DNA of 14,580 bases from positions 1 to 14,580 of the forward strand of contig JAUUZA010000015.1 in the NCBI GenBank assembly GCA_030590165.1. The letters are read 5' to 3'. Positions 1 to 6,341 of the stretch are shown in pieces. The stretch comes from Candidatus Altarchaeota archaeon. Lineage in GTDB: Archaea > SpSt-1190. A model generated the notes under the pieces. That model worked only from the letters and a program-made list of their open reading frames with translations. It was not told the DNA's origin and did no database searches. Within the stretch, counting starts at the first letter, position 1; the number at the start of each line of letters is the position of its first letter. Position numbers and translations under genes: made by a program.

Positions 1-250
1 TACCAATTCTTGTTGCAGTAAATGCATCAAAAGGTAAGAGTGAATAATATAAGAGTGGCGCATAACTATACGATGCACGTCCAATTTCTTCCATTGGAAT
101 ATTTGGAAAAGAGGTTCTAATTTTAGGGATTAATGAAATATACAAACCTTCATCACTCCAAATACTATCTTGAAAAATGAAGGGCAACGTGTTTATTGAA
201 AAAATGAATAACGCCAAAATAAAAATACCGAGTGAAATACTTTTTTTCAT
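1..250 (-). CDS. N-terminus of GT39-like membrane glycosyltransferase (partial)
   Basis: This is an open frame of 83 codons starting at ATG 250 and running off the left edge. A hydrophobic helix at about residues 6-22 (SLGIFILALFIFSI) is followed by an extracytoplasmic loop with an acidic pair, SIWSDEGLYISL at about 30-41. The family places its conserved acidic catalytic residues in this first loop. Downstream, the SYAPLLYYSLL and ATRIG stretches resemble the HPPLYY...AARL pattern of GT-C/PMT (GT39) enzymes, which transfer sugars from polyprenyl-phosphate carriers on the outer face of the membrane. The gene lies 22 bases behind a Dol-P-Man synthase-like gene with no promoter of its own, so the pair looks like a donor synthase plus the enzyme using that donor. 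The exact sugar and acceptor cannot be told. Only the first helix and loop are visible, so the assignment is moderate. Confidence 0.6.
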   Translation of the reverse strand, partial: MKKSISLGIFILALFIFSINTLPFIFQDSIWSDEGLYISLIPKIRTSFPNIPMEEIGRASYSYAPLLYYSLLPFDAFTATRIG

Positions 251-272
251 TAATATTTTCTGATTTAATCCT

Positions 273-929
273 TTAAAATAACTCAGATAAATAGAGCGTG
301 ATAAGAGTCATACCAATTTTAATTCCATCTATGATTGTCGTCCCTTTCTTTACATCTTTGTAGATTATTGGGATTTCAACTGTTGAGATTATAATTTTAT
401 TTTTTAAAATGTTTACAAGCATTTCAATTTCAACTGAGTATCCATCAGTTTTCCACATTATTTTTTCTAAAGATTTACTTCTTATTGCTTTGAAACCACA
501 TAACATGTCACCAGGGTCTGCTCCAAATAGAAGTTTGAATAAATTTATTATTCCCCAATTTCCAATTCGTTTAATTAAAGGCATCTTTCCGCCTTTTCTT
601 GAACTTAATACAATATCTACACCTTTTAGTGCTTCAATAAATTTAGGTATGTCTTCAGTCCTGTGTTGTTCATCCGCATCAATAAAAATTAAGGTTTCCG
701 CCCCCCTTTCAATGGCCTTTTTAGCTCCAAATCTTAGTGCATACCCTTTTCCCCTATTTTTTGATAATTTGTAAACTTTAGCACCGTTTTCGTGAGCTAC
801 TCCAGAAGTTCCGTCTGTTGAACCATCATCAACTACAATTACATTACCAAATTCCTTAGCCCCACGCACAACATTTCCAACATGTTTTTCCTCATTATGA
901 GCCGGAATGATGATGAATGTCTTATCCAC
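273..929 (-). CDS. GT2 family glycosyltransferase, dolichol-phosphate mannosyltransferase (DPM1)-like
   Basis: The 218-residue protein has a GT-A fold. The opening strand with IIPAHNEE (residues 7-14) is the family's nucleotide-sugar binding start, DDGSTD lies at 34-39, the metal-binding DAD at 84-86, and DMLCGFKAIR (141-150) is the acceptor-side motif typical of polyprenyl-phosphate mannosyl/glucosyl transferases. Unlike GtrB/DpgS-type enzymes it has no long C-terminal membrane domain, only a hydrophobic end, so it should sit on the cytoplasmic face of the membrane. The family transfers mannose or glucose from GDP/UDP to dolichyl phosphate. The start is GTG at 929, 23 bases from the centre of a TATA-like element, which fits a leaderless mRNA. 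The next gene (1-250) is the likely user of the lipid-linked sugar. Substrate identity is inferred from family and context. Confidence 0.85.
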   Translation of the reverse strand: MDKTFIIIPAHNEEKHVGNVVRGAKEFGNVIVVDDGSTDGTSGVAHENGAKVYKLSKNRGKGYALRFGAKKAIERGAETLIFIDADEQHRTEDIPKFIEALKGVDIVLSSRKGGKMPLIKRIGNWGIINLFKLLFGADPGDMLCGFKAIRSKSLEKIMWKTDGYSVEIEMLVNILKNKIIISTVEIPIIYKDVKKGTTIIDGIKIGMTLITLYLSELF

Positions 930-946
930 TGAATTACACTAAATGG

Positions 947-956
947 TTATTTAATT
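947..956. promoter_or_regulatory. Central TATA-like element shared by the divergent genes at 929 and 975
   Basis: TTATTTAATT lies exactly midway between the GTG at 929 (minus) and the GTG at 975 (plus). Its centre is about 23 bases from each, the spacing expected for leaderless archaeal transcripts in both directions. No second TATA candidate fits either gene as well in the 45-base gap. Confidence 0.55.
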
Positions 957-974
957 GTTTTACGAAGAATTCTT

Positions 975-1697
975 GTGATACTAACTGTTAATATTGGAAA
1001 CGATTGGGGAAAAGATACTAATGAAAATTTTGATTTTTTACCGGGGCTTTTCAGTTTTTTAGAGGATACAGAGTCTTCAGCCACACTTTTTATTCAGAGT
1101 CAAGTTGCTGAAAAATTAAAGAGTATTGGTGTTCCTCCTGGTGTTGAAATTGCGTCCCTTGGTGTTTCTGGAAAGAGTTTTGGTGTTTTAACTGAGGATG
1201 AAATAGCTGAAGAAATAGTTAGTAGTAAAAAAAGCCTTGAAACCTTATTTAAAAGAGAGATTTTGGGATTTAGAACTCCTGATTTTTTTTGTTATGAAAA
1301 TTTATGGTCACTCCTTAGAAATGCTGGATATGTATATTCTTCTTCCTTGTCTAAGGGAAAGAAGTATAAAAATTTTAAATTTGATTCAAAACCCTTTGAA
1401 AAGGATGGAATAACTGAATTTCCTTTCCAAAAAACAAAATTTTTTCCTTTTACATTTAATTTTCAATTTTATCGGAGTTTTTATCCCTTTTCTAAACTTT
1501 TTGAGCCAAAAAATTGTACTTTATTTTATTATGATTTGACTGAATTACTCCAGACTTTTCCAGGGTCAGGATTATCTTTGAAAAAAAGATTGTTATTATC
1601 TATAAATAGAGGAAGAAAAGCACGCAGAATCTTATACCCTTTCCTTAAGAAACACGCCCCAACTCAATCAATGACAGAAGCACTAAATTTAAAATAA
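975..1697 (+). CDS. Polysaccharide deacetylase-fold protein, probably catalytically inactive
   Basis: The 240-residue protein follows the NodB/PF01522 (DUF3473-like) pattern: an N-terminal strand ILTVNIGNDWG (2-12) in the place of the usual T-[IF]-D-V-E-D-W, ATLFI (36-40), EIASLG (58-63), a helix TEDEIAEEIVSSKKSLE (73-89), GFRTPDFF (98-105) equivalent to the GFRAP motif, and an aromatic-rich C-terminal half. The family removes N-acetyl groups from surface polysaccharides or glycolipid sugars using an Asp-His-His metal site. Here the metal Asp position reads Asn6, and the two His of the SHG..H motif read Leu62 and Gly66, although Arg100 of motif 3 is kept. The fold is therefore supported but activity is doubtful. 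The start is GTG 975, which fits the shared TATA element. The divergent neighbours are lipid-linked sugar enzymes, which suits a surface-glycan role. Confidence 0.7.
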   Translation: MILTVNIGNDWGKDTNENFDFLPGLFSFLEDTESSATLFIQSQVAEKLKSIGVPPGVEIASLGVSGKSFGVLTEDEIAEEIVSSKKSLETLFKREILGFRTPDFFCYENLWSLLRNAGYVYSSSLSKGKKYKNFKFDSKPFEKDGITEFPFQKTKFFPFTFNFQFYRSFYPFSKLFEPKNCTLFYYDLTELLQTFPGSGLSLKKRLLLSINRGRKARRILYPFLKKHAPTQSMTEALNLK

Positions 1698-1730
1698 AAA
1701 CTATTTTTAATATCAAATTCATATTTTTGA

Positions 1731-3246
1731 ATGGATGAATTGATTCAGAGGCGCGTTCAACGACTTAATAAATTAATGGACAAAGGAATAAACCCCTTTA
1801 ATGAAACTAATTTTGAAAAAACTAAATATTCCTCTGAAATCAAAAAACAATTTTCAAAGCTCACTAATGGTGAGATAACAGACAAATTCGAAAAAGTATC
1901 AGGTAGAATAATGTCTATACGTATTCATGGTGGTGTTGCCTTTGTCGATTTACTTGATGCAAAAGGAAAACTTCAACTTTTGTTCAGGAAAGATTCAGAG
2001 GGGGAGTCTTTTGAATTCTTACAAGAATATTTAGACGAAGGAGATTTTATTGGAGTTGGTGGTGTTATATTAAAGACAAAAAGAGGGGAGATAAGCCTTA
2101 AAGTTTCAGAATTAAAAATTCTTTCAAAATCACTTCGACCACTTCCTTCAGAATGGTATGGTTTAAAAGATGTTGAGAAAAGATATCGTCAAAGATATGT
2201 CGACCTCGTTATGAATGAAGAGGTTAGAAATAATTTCAAAAAAATAAGTGCATTTGTGAATGGGATGAGGGAATATATGTTGTCTCAAGGATTTACAGAA
2301 GTGAATACACCCATACTTCAACCAATTTATGGGGGGGCATTTGCCAAACCATTTAAGACCCATCACAATTTTTTGAAGCAAGATATGTTTTTACGAATTG
2401 CTCCAGAATTATATTTGAAGCGTTTAATAGTTGGAGGAATGGAAAAAGTTTTTGAGTTTGCTACTTGTTTTAGAAATGAATCTGTTGATAGTAGACACAA
2501 CCCCGAATTTGTTCAAATGGAGTTCTATCAAGCGTTTACAGATTATAAAGGTATGATGAAACTTTCCGAAAAAGTAATTTCATACGCAGTTAAGAAGGCA
2601 ATGGGAACTACCAAAATAAAATATCAAGAAAAGGAAATAGAATTTGCGCCACCTTGGCGTAGAATTACTATGGGGGATTCACTCAAAGAAAAAGGAATTG
2701 ATATTGACAATATGACAGACGAACAAATTTTAAGTTTAGCAAAAAAAAGAAGGAATAAAAGTACATCGAGTTGGTGATGCCATTGAAGAATTATTTTCAT
2801 TGAAGGTAGAAAAAACTTTAAGTCAGCCAACATTTATTACAGATTTTCCTTCTGATATAAGTCCATTAGCAAAGAAAATGAAAGATAATAAAAAACGAGC
2901 TCAACGATTTGAATTATATATTGCAGGAAGTGAGTGTGGTAATGCATTTAGTGAATTAAATAATCCTTTAGAACAATACCTTAGATTTAAAGAAGAAGAA
3001 CAAATTAGAAAAAAAGCTAAAGTGAAAGGTATGGAATATATGCCAATGGATAAAGATTATATTCGTGCTCTTGAATATGGACTACCTCCAACAGGTGGAA
3101 TGGGAATTGGAATTAGTAGAATAACAACAATACTCCTTAATAAACAGAGTATAAAAGAAGTAATAATTTTTCCCTCAATTTCAAAGACTGAAGATATTAA
3201 AGTTGTAGCTGAAATGGATAAAACACTGGCAAAGCGCTTTGATTAG
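1731..3246 (+). pseudogene. lysS: Class II lysyl-tRNA synthetase, interrupted by a single-base frameshift
   Basis: Two frames together encode a class II LysRS. The first (1731-2777) has the anticodon-binding OB domain at about residues 56-135, motif 1 around MREYMLSQGFTEVNTPIL (179-196), and motif 2 FRNES...RHNPEF (247-260). The second frame continues with GSECGNAFSELNNP and motif 3 GGMGIGISRI, ending at 3246. The frames join at an A8 run (2741-2748). With seven A the reading becomes AKKEGIKVHRVGDAIEELF and runs straight into the second half. The repaired length would be 504 residues, the usual size for LysS. The enzyme charges tRNA-Lys and is essential unless a class I LysRS exists elsewhere, so an assembly or sequencing error, or slippage at the A run, is more likely than a dead gene. 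The ATG at 1731 has a weak AT element near 1703-1712. Confidence 0.9.
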
Positions 3247-3247
3247 T

Positions 3248-3257
3248 GATTTAAATC
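3248..3257 (+). promoter_or_regulatory. TATA-like element for the YhaM-like gene
   Basis: GATTTAAATC, a perfect palindrome, is centred about 24 bases before the ATG at 3276. This is consistent with a leaderless transcript starting at or next to the start codon. It lies immediately behind the lysS stop, so the two genes need not be cotranscribed. Confidence 0.45.
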
Positions 3258-3275
3258 AAGCCCCTCTATTAGATT

Positions 3276-4247
3276 ATGTTCAAAAAGAAAAAGAGAATTA
3301 GTGAATTGAAAGAAGGCGAAATCATTGATGATATTTTTGTTGTTAAATTAAAGAGAGATTTTAAACCATATGTTAAAGGGTTTTCTTTTCGCTTGTTTTT
3401 GTCTGACGCCAGTGGACAAAGCCTTGAGTATGTTTATTGGGGTGACAGAAATGAAGCCGAAGTTAAAGCACTTTTTGATAAGGTTTCTGAAGATAAGGTT
3501 ATTCATATAACTGGGTCTGTTGGGCGTTATAGGAGAGCACTCCAAATTTCTGCAAATAATAGAAATCTTTTTGAGGTATTAAAGGAAGATGAGTTTGACC
3601 CACAAGATTTTATTCTCCCTCCAAATCGTGACGTAGATATTATGTTTAAAGAACTCCTTAGTGCAGTGAATTCAATTAAAAATAAAGACATAAAAAATTT
3701 ATTACAAAATATTTTTAATGACCCTGAAATTTCTAAAAGAATGAAAAAACATCCAGGTGGAATAGAAATTCACCATAATAGGTATGGGGGTTTGCTTGAA
3801 CATACTCTTGAAATTCTTCGTTATTGTTTATTGAGTGAAGAATTTTTCAAACTAAATAAAGATTATTTGATTGCAGGTTCCCTTCTTCATGATATAGGGA
3901 AATTGGAAGAACTTAGTATGGGAACGAGGATAAAAGGAACAAGACAGGGTCAACTCTTAGGTCATATAGTTTTAGGTATTAGTTTCCTTTCAAAACGAAT
4001 GGAAACTCTAAAAACCCCAAAATTAATTCAAGAGAAAATTTTACACATCATAACCAGTCATCATGGATTACTTGAATATGGTTCTCCAAAGGAACCAATG
4101 TTCCCCGAGGCACTTGCAGTTCATCTTGCAGATATGATGTCATCAAAATTAAGTGAAATGCAGACCTTCATAGAAAAAGTTAAGGGAAATACTGAAAATG
4201 ATTTTGCATATTATGTGCGAGGGCGTAAAAATATTTTCTTAGATTAA
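3276..4247 (+). CDS. YhaM-like OB-fold + HD-domain 3'-5' exoribonuclease
   Basis: The 323-residue protein has an N-terminal OB fold (about 10-100, starting ISELKEGEIIDDIFVVK) and a metal-dependent HD phosphohydrolase domain (about 150-300). The visible HD ligands are His176 in GGLLEHTLEI, His205-Asp206 in LLHDIGKLEE, His230 in GHIVLG, His262-His263 in TSHHG and Asp286 in HLADMMSSK. The order and spacing match the YhaM family (about 310-320 residues in bacteria), which degrades RNA and single-stranded DNA from the 3' end. The same architecture occurs in Archaea, but the in vivo substrate there is not something this sequence reveals. It converges on the RPA-like gene, the two stop codons sharing the palindromic TTAA at 4244-4247. 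Confidence 0.85.
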   Translation: MFKKKKRISELKEGEIIDDIFVVKLKRDFKPYVKGFSFRLFLSDASGQSLEYVYWGDRNEAEVKALFDKVSEDKVIHITGSVGRYRRALQISANNRNLFEVLKEDEFDPQDFILPPNRDVDIMFKELLSAVNSIKNKDIKNLLQNIFNDPEISKRMKKHPGGIEIHHNRYGGLLEHTLEILRYCLLSEEFFKLNKDYLIAGSLLHDIGKLEELSMGTRIKGTRQGQLLGHIVLGISFLSKRMETLKTPKLIQEKILHIITSHHGLLEYGSPKEPMFPEALAVHLADMMSSKLSEMQTFIEKVKGNTENDFAYYVRGRKNIFLD

Positions 4248-5125
4248 ATATTGATGCTTTGGTTTATTGCGTCATCTACCAAGTCGCCAACATCAATTGT
4301 GTGAACACTATTCACTACAAATTCGTTGCTATCTGTAAAATCATTATATTTTATTCTACCGACCAAGAAGAAAGTAGTGAATAATTTTACTGCATCTAGA
4401 ATTGCTTCTTTTCCTTTTTCAATTGCTGTCTTTTTTGACATTCCTATAATTTTTTCAACTGAATCTCTAAAAAATATGGCACGCATTGAAGCTGAACCAT
4501 CATCAAGAATTCCACTTATAATTAATTGTGGACCGTCAGAGTTATTAAAAAAAGGCTCACGGTCAAAAACTCTAGTTAAACACGCTTTTAATCTAATATC
4601 GTCCCCTGTTTCAGCTGTTTTTAATGTTTTTTCCTCTTTTTTTTCATTAATATTACTTAAGATTTCAGGGGCGTCTTTTGGATTAATATCAATTATTGAT
4701 TGTCTCCCTGCTCTTATTTCTAATTCCTTACCGTTTTTTCTTACATAGGCACCAATTATTTTTATGGTATTATTAATTTTAATATCTAATTCCGCTTTAT
4801 CGTCCCATAGACTGAGGTATAATTCACCAGTTTCATCCTTTACAAATAAATTTCTAACTTTTCCAAGTTTTCCTTTTCTCTGAAATTCTCGAAGTTGGGA
4901 AACGTCAACAACTTTTACAAATAAATTCACCCCAGAAATTCCATCTTGTAAATCTTTTATTTTGAATTCCGGTTTTGAAACAATTCCCAATTCACTTGCA
5001 ATAATATGTATTGCTCCCTCCTCACTTATTAAATAATCAAGATTTTTTCTTTTCAATTCAATTAGAACATGGACTTCATTTTTATTCTTTCCTGTTTTTT
5101 TCATAATTTTTTGAAGCGTATCCAC
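4244..5125 (-). CDS. RPA-like single-stranded DNA-binding protein (replication factor A)
   Basis: The 293-residue protein starts with a helical region (about 1-50: TLQKIMKKTGKNKNEV...EEGAIHIIASELGI) typical of archaeal RPA subunits. An OB fold follows at about 65-155 (VNLFVKVVDVSQLREFQRKG...LFVKDETGELYLSLWDDKAE), then a charged linker (about 157-172) and a second OB-like domain (about 175-280: RLKACLTRVFDREPFF...MRAIFF). RPA coats single-stranded DNA during replication and repair, so it would work with the family-B polymerase in the same window. No C-terminal zinc finger is visible. The GTG start at 5125 is supported by a TATA element centred 24 bases upstream. Its stop overlaps that of the convergent YhaM-like gene. 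Confidence 0.8.
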   Translation of the reverse strand: MDTLQKIMKKTGKNKNEVHVLIELKRKNLDYLISEEGAIHIIASELGIVSKPEFKIKDLQDGISGVNLFVKVVDVSQLREFQRKGKLGKVRNLFVKDETGELYLSLWDDKAELDIKINNTIKIIGAYVRKNGKELEIRAGRQSIIDINPKDAPEILSNINEKKEEKTLKTAETGDDIRLKACLTRVFDREPFFNNSDGPQLIISGILDDGSASMRAIFFRDSVEKIIGMSKKTAIEKGKEAILDAVKLFTTFFLVGRIKYNDFTDSNEFVVNSVHTIDVGDLVDDAINQSINI

Positions 5126-5145
5126 TAAATTAATATGATGGGTCG

Positions 5146-5152
5146 CTTATAG
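5146..5152 (-). promoter_or_regulatory. TATA-like element for the RPA-like gene
   Basis: On the minus strand the sequence reads CTATAAG, centred about 24 bases before the GTG at 5125, the leaderless spacing seen for other genes here. It lies in the 37-base gap behind the stop of the upstream gene (5163). Confidence 0.4.
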
Positions 5153-5162
5153 ATGTATTGTG

Positions 5163-6032
5163 TTAAGAAGATGAAGTTTCAATTTCAATCCCCCACTTTT
5201 CTGCATACTTTTTTGCAGATTCACTTATATCATTACAAAATACTTTTAGTTTTGTAGGCAAACCAAGAATTATTTGTTTTTCACGTAAAGTTTTAAGATG
5301 ACTTAAACTGATGTATTTTTTATTTAAGGCAAGATAAAATAATTTATTTACAGGATCCCAAGCTGCTAATTCAAATTTAAGTTTAATTTTTTCTGGACCG
5401 TCGCGCAGGACCCAAGTTTCAATAGCAAAAGGTTTCCAAATTTTAAAGTGTGTTGGGAAGGCTTCATGAGATTCTGACTTTTTTGAGTTAACAATTTTGA
5501 AACCGGGGCTTACTGCACAGGGAGCCCCTATTTTTTGAACTTCAATTAGTCCATAATATTCTAAGAGATGGACTGCTCGTTTATTTGAGGGATTTATTCT
5601 AACGGGGCCTTTTTTGACATTTTTTAGGGTTTCCCATTGGTGACCTCCTCCCTTCTTTACAAGTTCTCTTACCTTAGTTTGGATTTGACCCTCGTGTCCC
5701 TTTGAATAAAAAATTCTGCCAAATCGCTTCCCCCCTGCAATTACAGGTTTGTGTGTGTGTAATAAACTTTTTTTTATTTTGGAAACAATTAATCTAAGAT
5801 TGTTTAAAATATTTGTTTTAGCTGTTTTCTCCCCAATTTTTCGACCAAAACTTAATTTATAACTTTTTATGAGACTGCCTGTCATTTTTTCTAAATTTGG
5901 TGAAAAGAAAGCTAAAGATTCTTCCCAAAGTTCTGTTTCAGACAGAAGCCCCTTATCTTCAAGAATAAACTTAAGATGCGTAAAAAGACTTTTTTCAAGT
6001 CCTTCCGTTGCTATATGAATTTTAGGTCGCAC
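5163..6032 (-). CDS. Unrecognised protein with winged-helix-like middle and possible degenerate nuclease-fold C-terminus
   Basis: I do not recognise this 289-residue protein as a named family. The N-terminal half is basic and helical. Residues about 140-183 (GPVRINPSNKRAVHLLEYYGLIEVQKIG) look like a small winged-helix element. The C-terminus has a strand-strand-helix-strand-helix order: KLKFELAAWDPVNKLFYLALNKK (217-239), a helix LSHLKTLREKQIILG, then KLKVFCND and SAKKYAEKWGIEIE (272-285). This resembles PD-(D/E)XK nuclease-like proteins, where one expects ELDVVA...LYLVECK. If so, the catalytic Asp is Ala (ELAAW) and E-x-K is replaced by A-L-N, so it would be a non-catalytic binding fold. This is inference from pattern only. 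The start is GTG 6032, with a TATA element centred about 23 bases upstream that also faces the small RNA. Confidence 0.6.
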   Translation of the reverse strand: MRPKIHIATEGLEKSLFTHLKFILEDKGLLSETELWEESLAFFSPNLEKMTGSLIKSYKLSFGRKIGEKTAKTNILNNLRLIVSKIKKSLLHTHKPVIAGGKRFGRIFYSKGHEGQIQTKVRELVKKGGGHQWETLKNVKKGPVRINPSNKRAVHLLEYYGLIEVQKIGAPCAVSPGFKIVNSKKSESHEAFPTHFKIWKPFAIETWVLRDGPEKIKLKFELAAWDPVNKLFYLALNKKYISLSHLKTLREKQIILGLPTKLKVFCNDISESAKKYAEKWGIEIETSSS

Positions 6033-6049
6033 AACATTAGTAATACTTG

Positions 6050-6060
6050 TATATAATTAA
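6050..6060. promoter_or_regulatory. Bidirectional TATA element between the 6032 gene and the box C/D RNA
   Basis: TATATAATTAA is centred at 6055, 23 bases from the GTG at 6032 on the minus strand and 23 bases from the first C-box base (6078) on the plus strand. It fits as the TATA box for either or both. Confidence 0.6.
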
Positions 6061-6077
6061 GCTTGCTAATATTTTTT

Positions 6078-6146
6078 GTGATGATGACGCTCTACTGATT
6101 CCCAATCCTAGATTGGGGGTATGATGATGATTATGAGTTCTGATTA
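6078..6146 (+). ncRNA. Probable archaeal box C/D guide sRNA targeting elongator tRNA-Met (Cm34)
   Basis: The boxes occur in canonical order: C GTGATGA (6078-6084), D' CTGA (6095-6098), C' ATGATGA (6121-6127) and D CTGA (6140-6143). The D guide is 12 bases (6128-6139, TGATTATGAGTT), and its complement contains ACUCAUAAUC, the anticodon loop of a CAU tRNA. The fifth base upstream of D is G6135, which pairs with C34, the wobble base. Cm34 of elongator tRNA-Met is a known C/D-guided modification in Archaea. The 10-base D' guide (6085-6094) is complementary to UAGAGCGUCA, a plausible D-arm plus anticodon-stem sequence. A 7-bp hairpin lies between D' and C', where a short spacer is usual. A TATA element is centred 23 bases before the C box and a T-rich stretch follows D. 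The main weakness is that no clear terminal stem is visible. The exact ends are estimated. Confidence 0.75.
6101..6117 (+). repeat. 7-bp hairpin between D' and C' boxes
   Basis: CCCAATC and GATTGGG pair perfectly around a CTA loop, and two further T-G wobble pairs (6099-6100 with 6118-6119) can extend the stem to the D' and C' boxes. This would close the C'/D' motif as a stem-bearing kink-turn rather than the short kink-loop usual in archaeal guides. It is not followed by a T run on either strand, so it is unlikely to be a terminator. Confidence 0.7.
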
Positions 6147-6284
6147 TTTTTCGTCTTCTCTATCTTCGTCCAGTTTATTTGTTACGTCCAGAAGCATAAG
6201 CTTAATTTCCTCAAATTCTTTTTTCAGTTTTTGAATTTCTTCTGAAATATTTTCAATAGCATCAACCATATCTTTTTCTATCAT
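6144..6284 (-). CDS. 46-residue coiled-coil microprotein
   Basis: ATG 6284 opens 46 codons, ending with TAA directly adjacent to box D of the small RNA. The peptide (MIEKDMVDAIENISEEIQKL, then KKEFEEIKLMLLDVTNKL, ending DEDREDEK) is highly charged with hydrophobic residues at heptad-like spacing (I10, I13, I17, L20, F24, I27, L31), so it should form a single amphipathic helix or coiled-coil oligomer. A TTTATA element (minus strand, 6306-6311) is centred about 24 bases upstream of the ATG, the same leaderless spacing as neighbouring genes. That, plus the helix-like composition, argues for a real gene. No family is recognised; a small subunit or adaptor role is possible but unproven. Confidence 0.6.
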   Translation of the reverse strand: MIEKDMVDAIENISEEIQKLKKEFEEIKLMLLDVTNKLDEDREDEK

Positions 6285-6305
6285 ACTAAAATATGGAAGG
6301 GGAAG

Positions 6306-6323
6306 TATAAAGGTTTTAAACCT
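6306..6323. promoter_or_regulatory. Paired TATA elements and inverted repeat between divergent small genes
   Basis: TATAAA at 6306-6311 (TTTATA on the minus strand) is about 24 bases from the ATG at 6284. TTTTAAAC at 6314-6321 is about 25 bases from the GTG at 6342. The second sits inside a perfect inverted repeat, AGGTTT-T-AAACCT (6311-6323), which could also be an operator. Confidence 0.45.
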
Positions 6324-6341
6324 ACCTCAACATTCACTAAA

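Noticed and set aside
409-774. Plus-strand reading frame of 121 codons
   Set aside because: It is antisense to the GT2 enzyme, which has clear motifs.
2800-3246. Separate gene starting at TTG 2800 encoding a LysRS C-terminal fragment
   Set aside because: The frame is open upstream to the A8 run and continues the synthetase sequence without a gap, so it is the second half of lysS.
6101-6117. Hairpin as a transcription terminator
   Set aside because: It is not followed by a T run on either strand and lies between the D' and C' boxes of the guide RNA.
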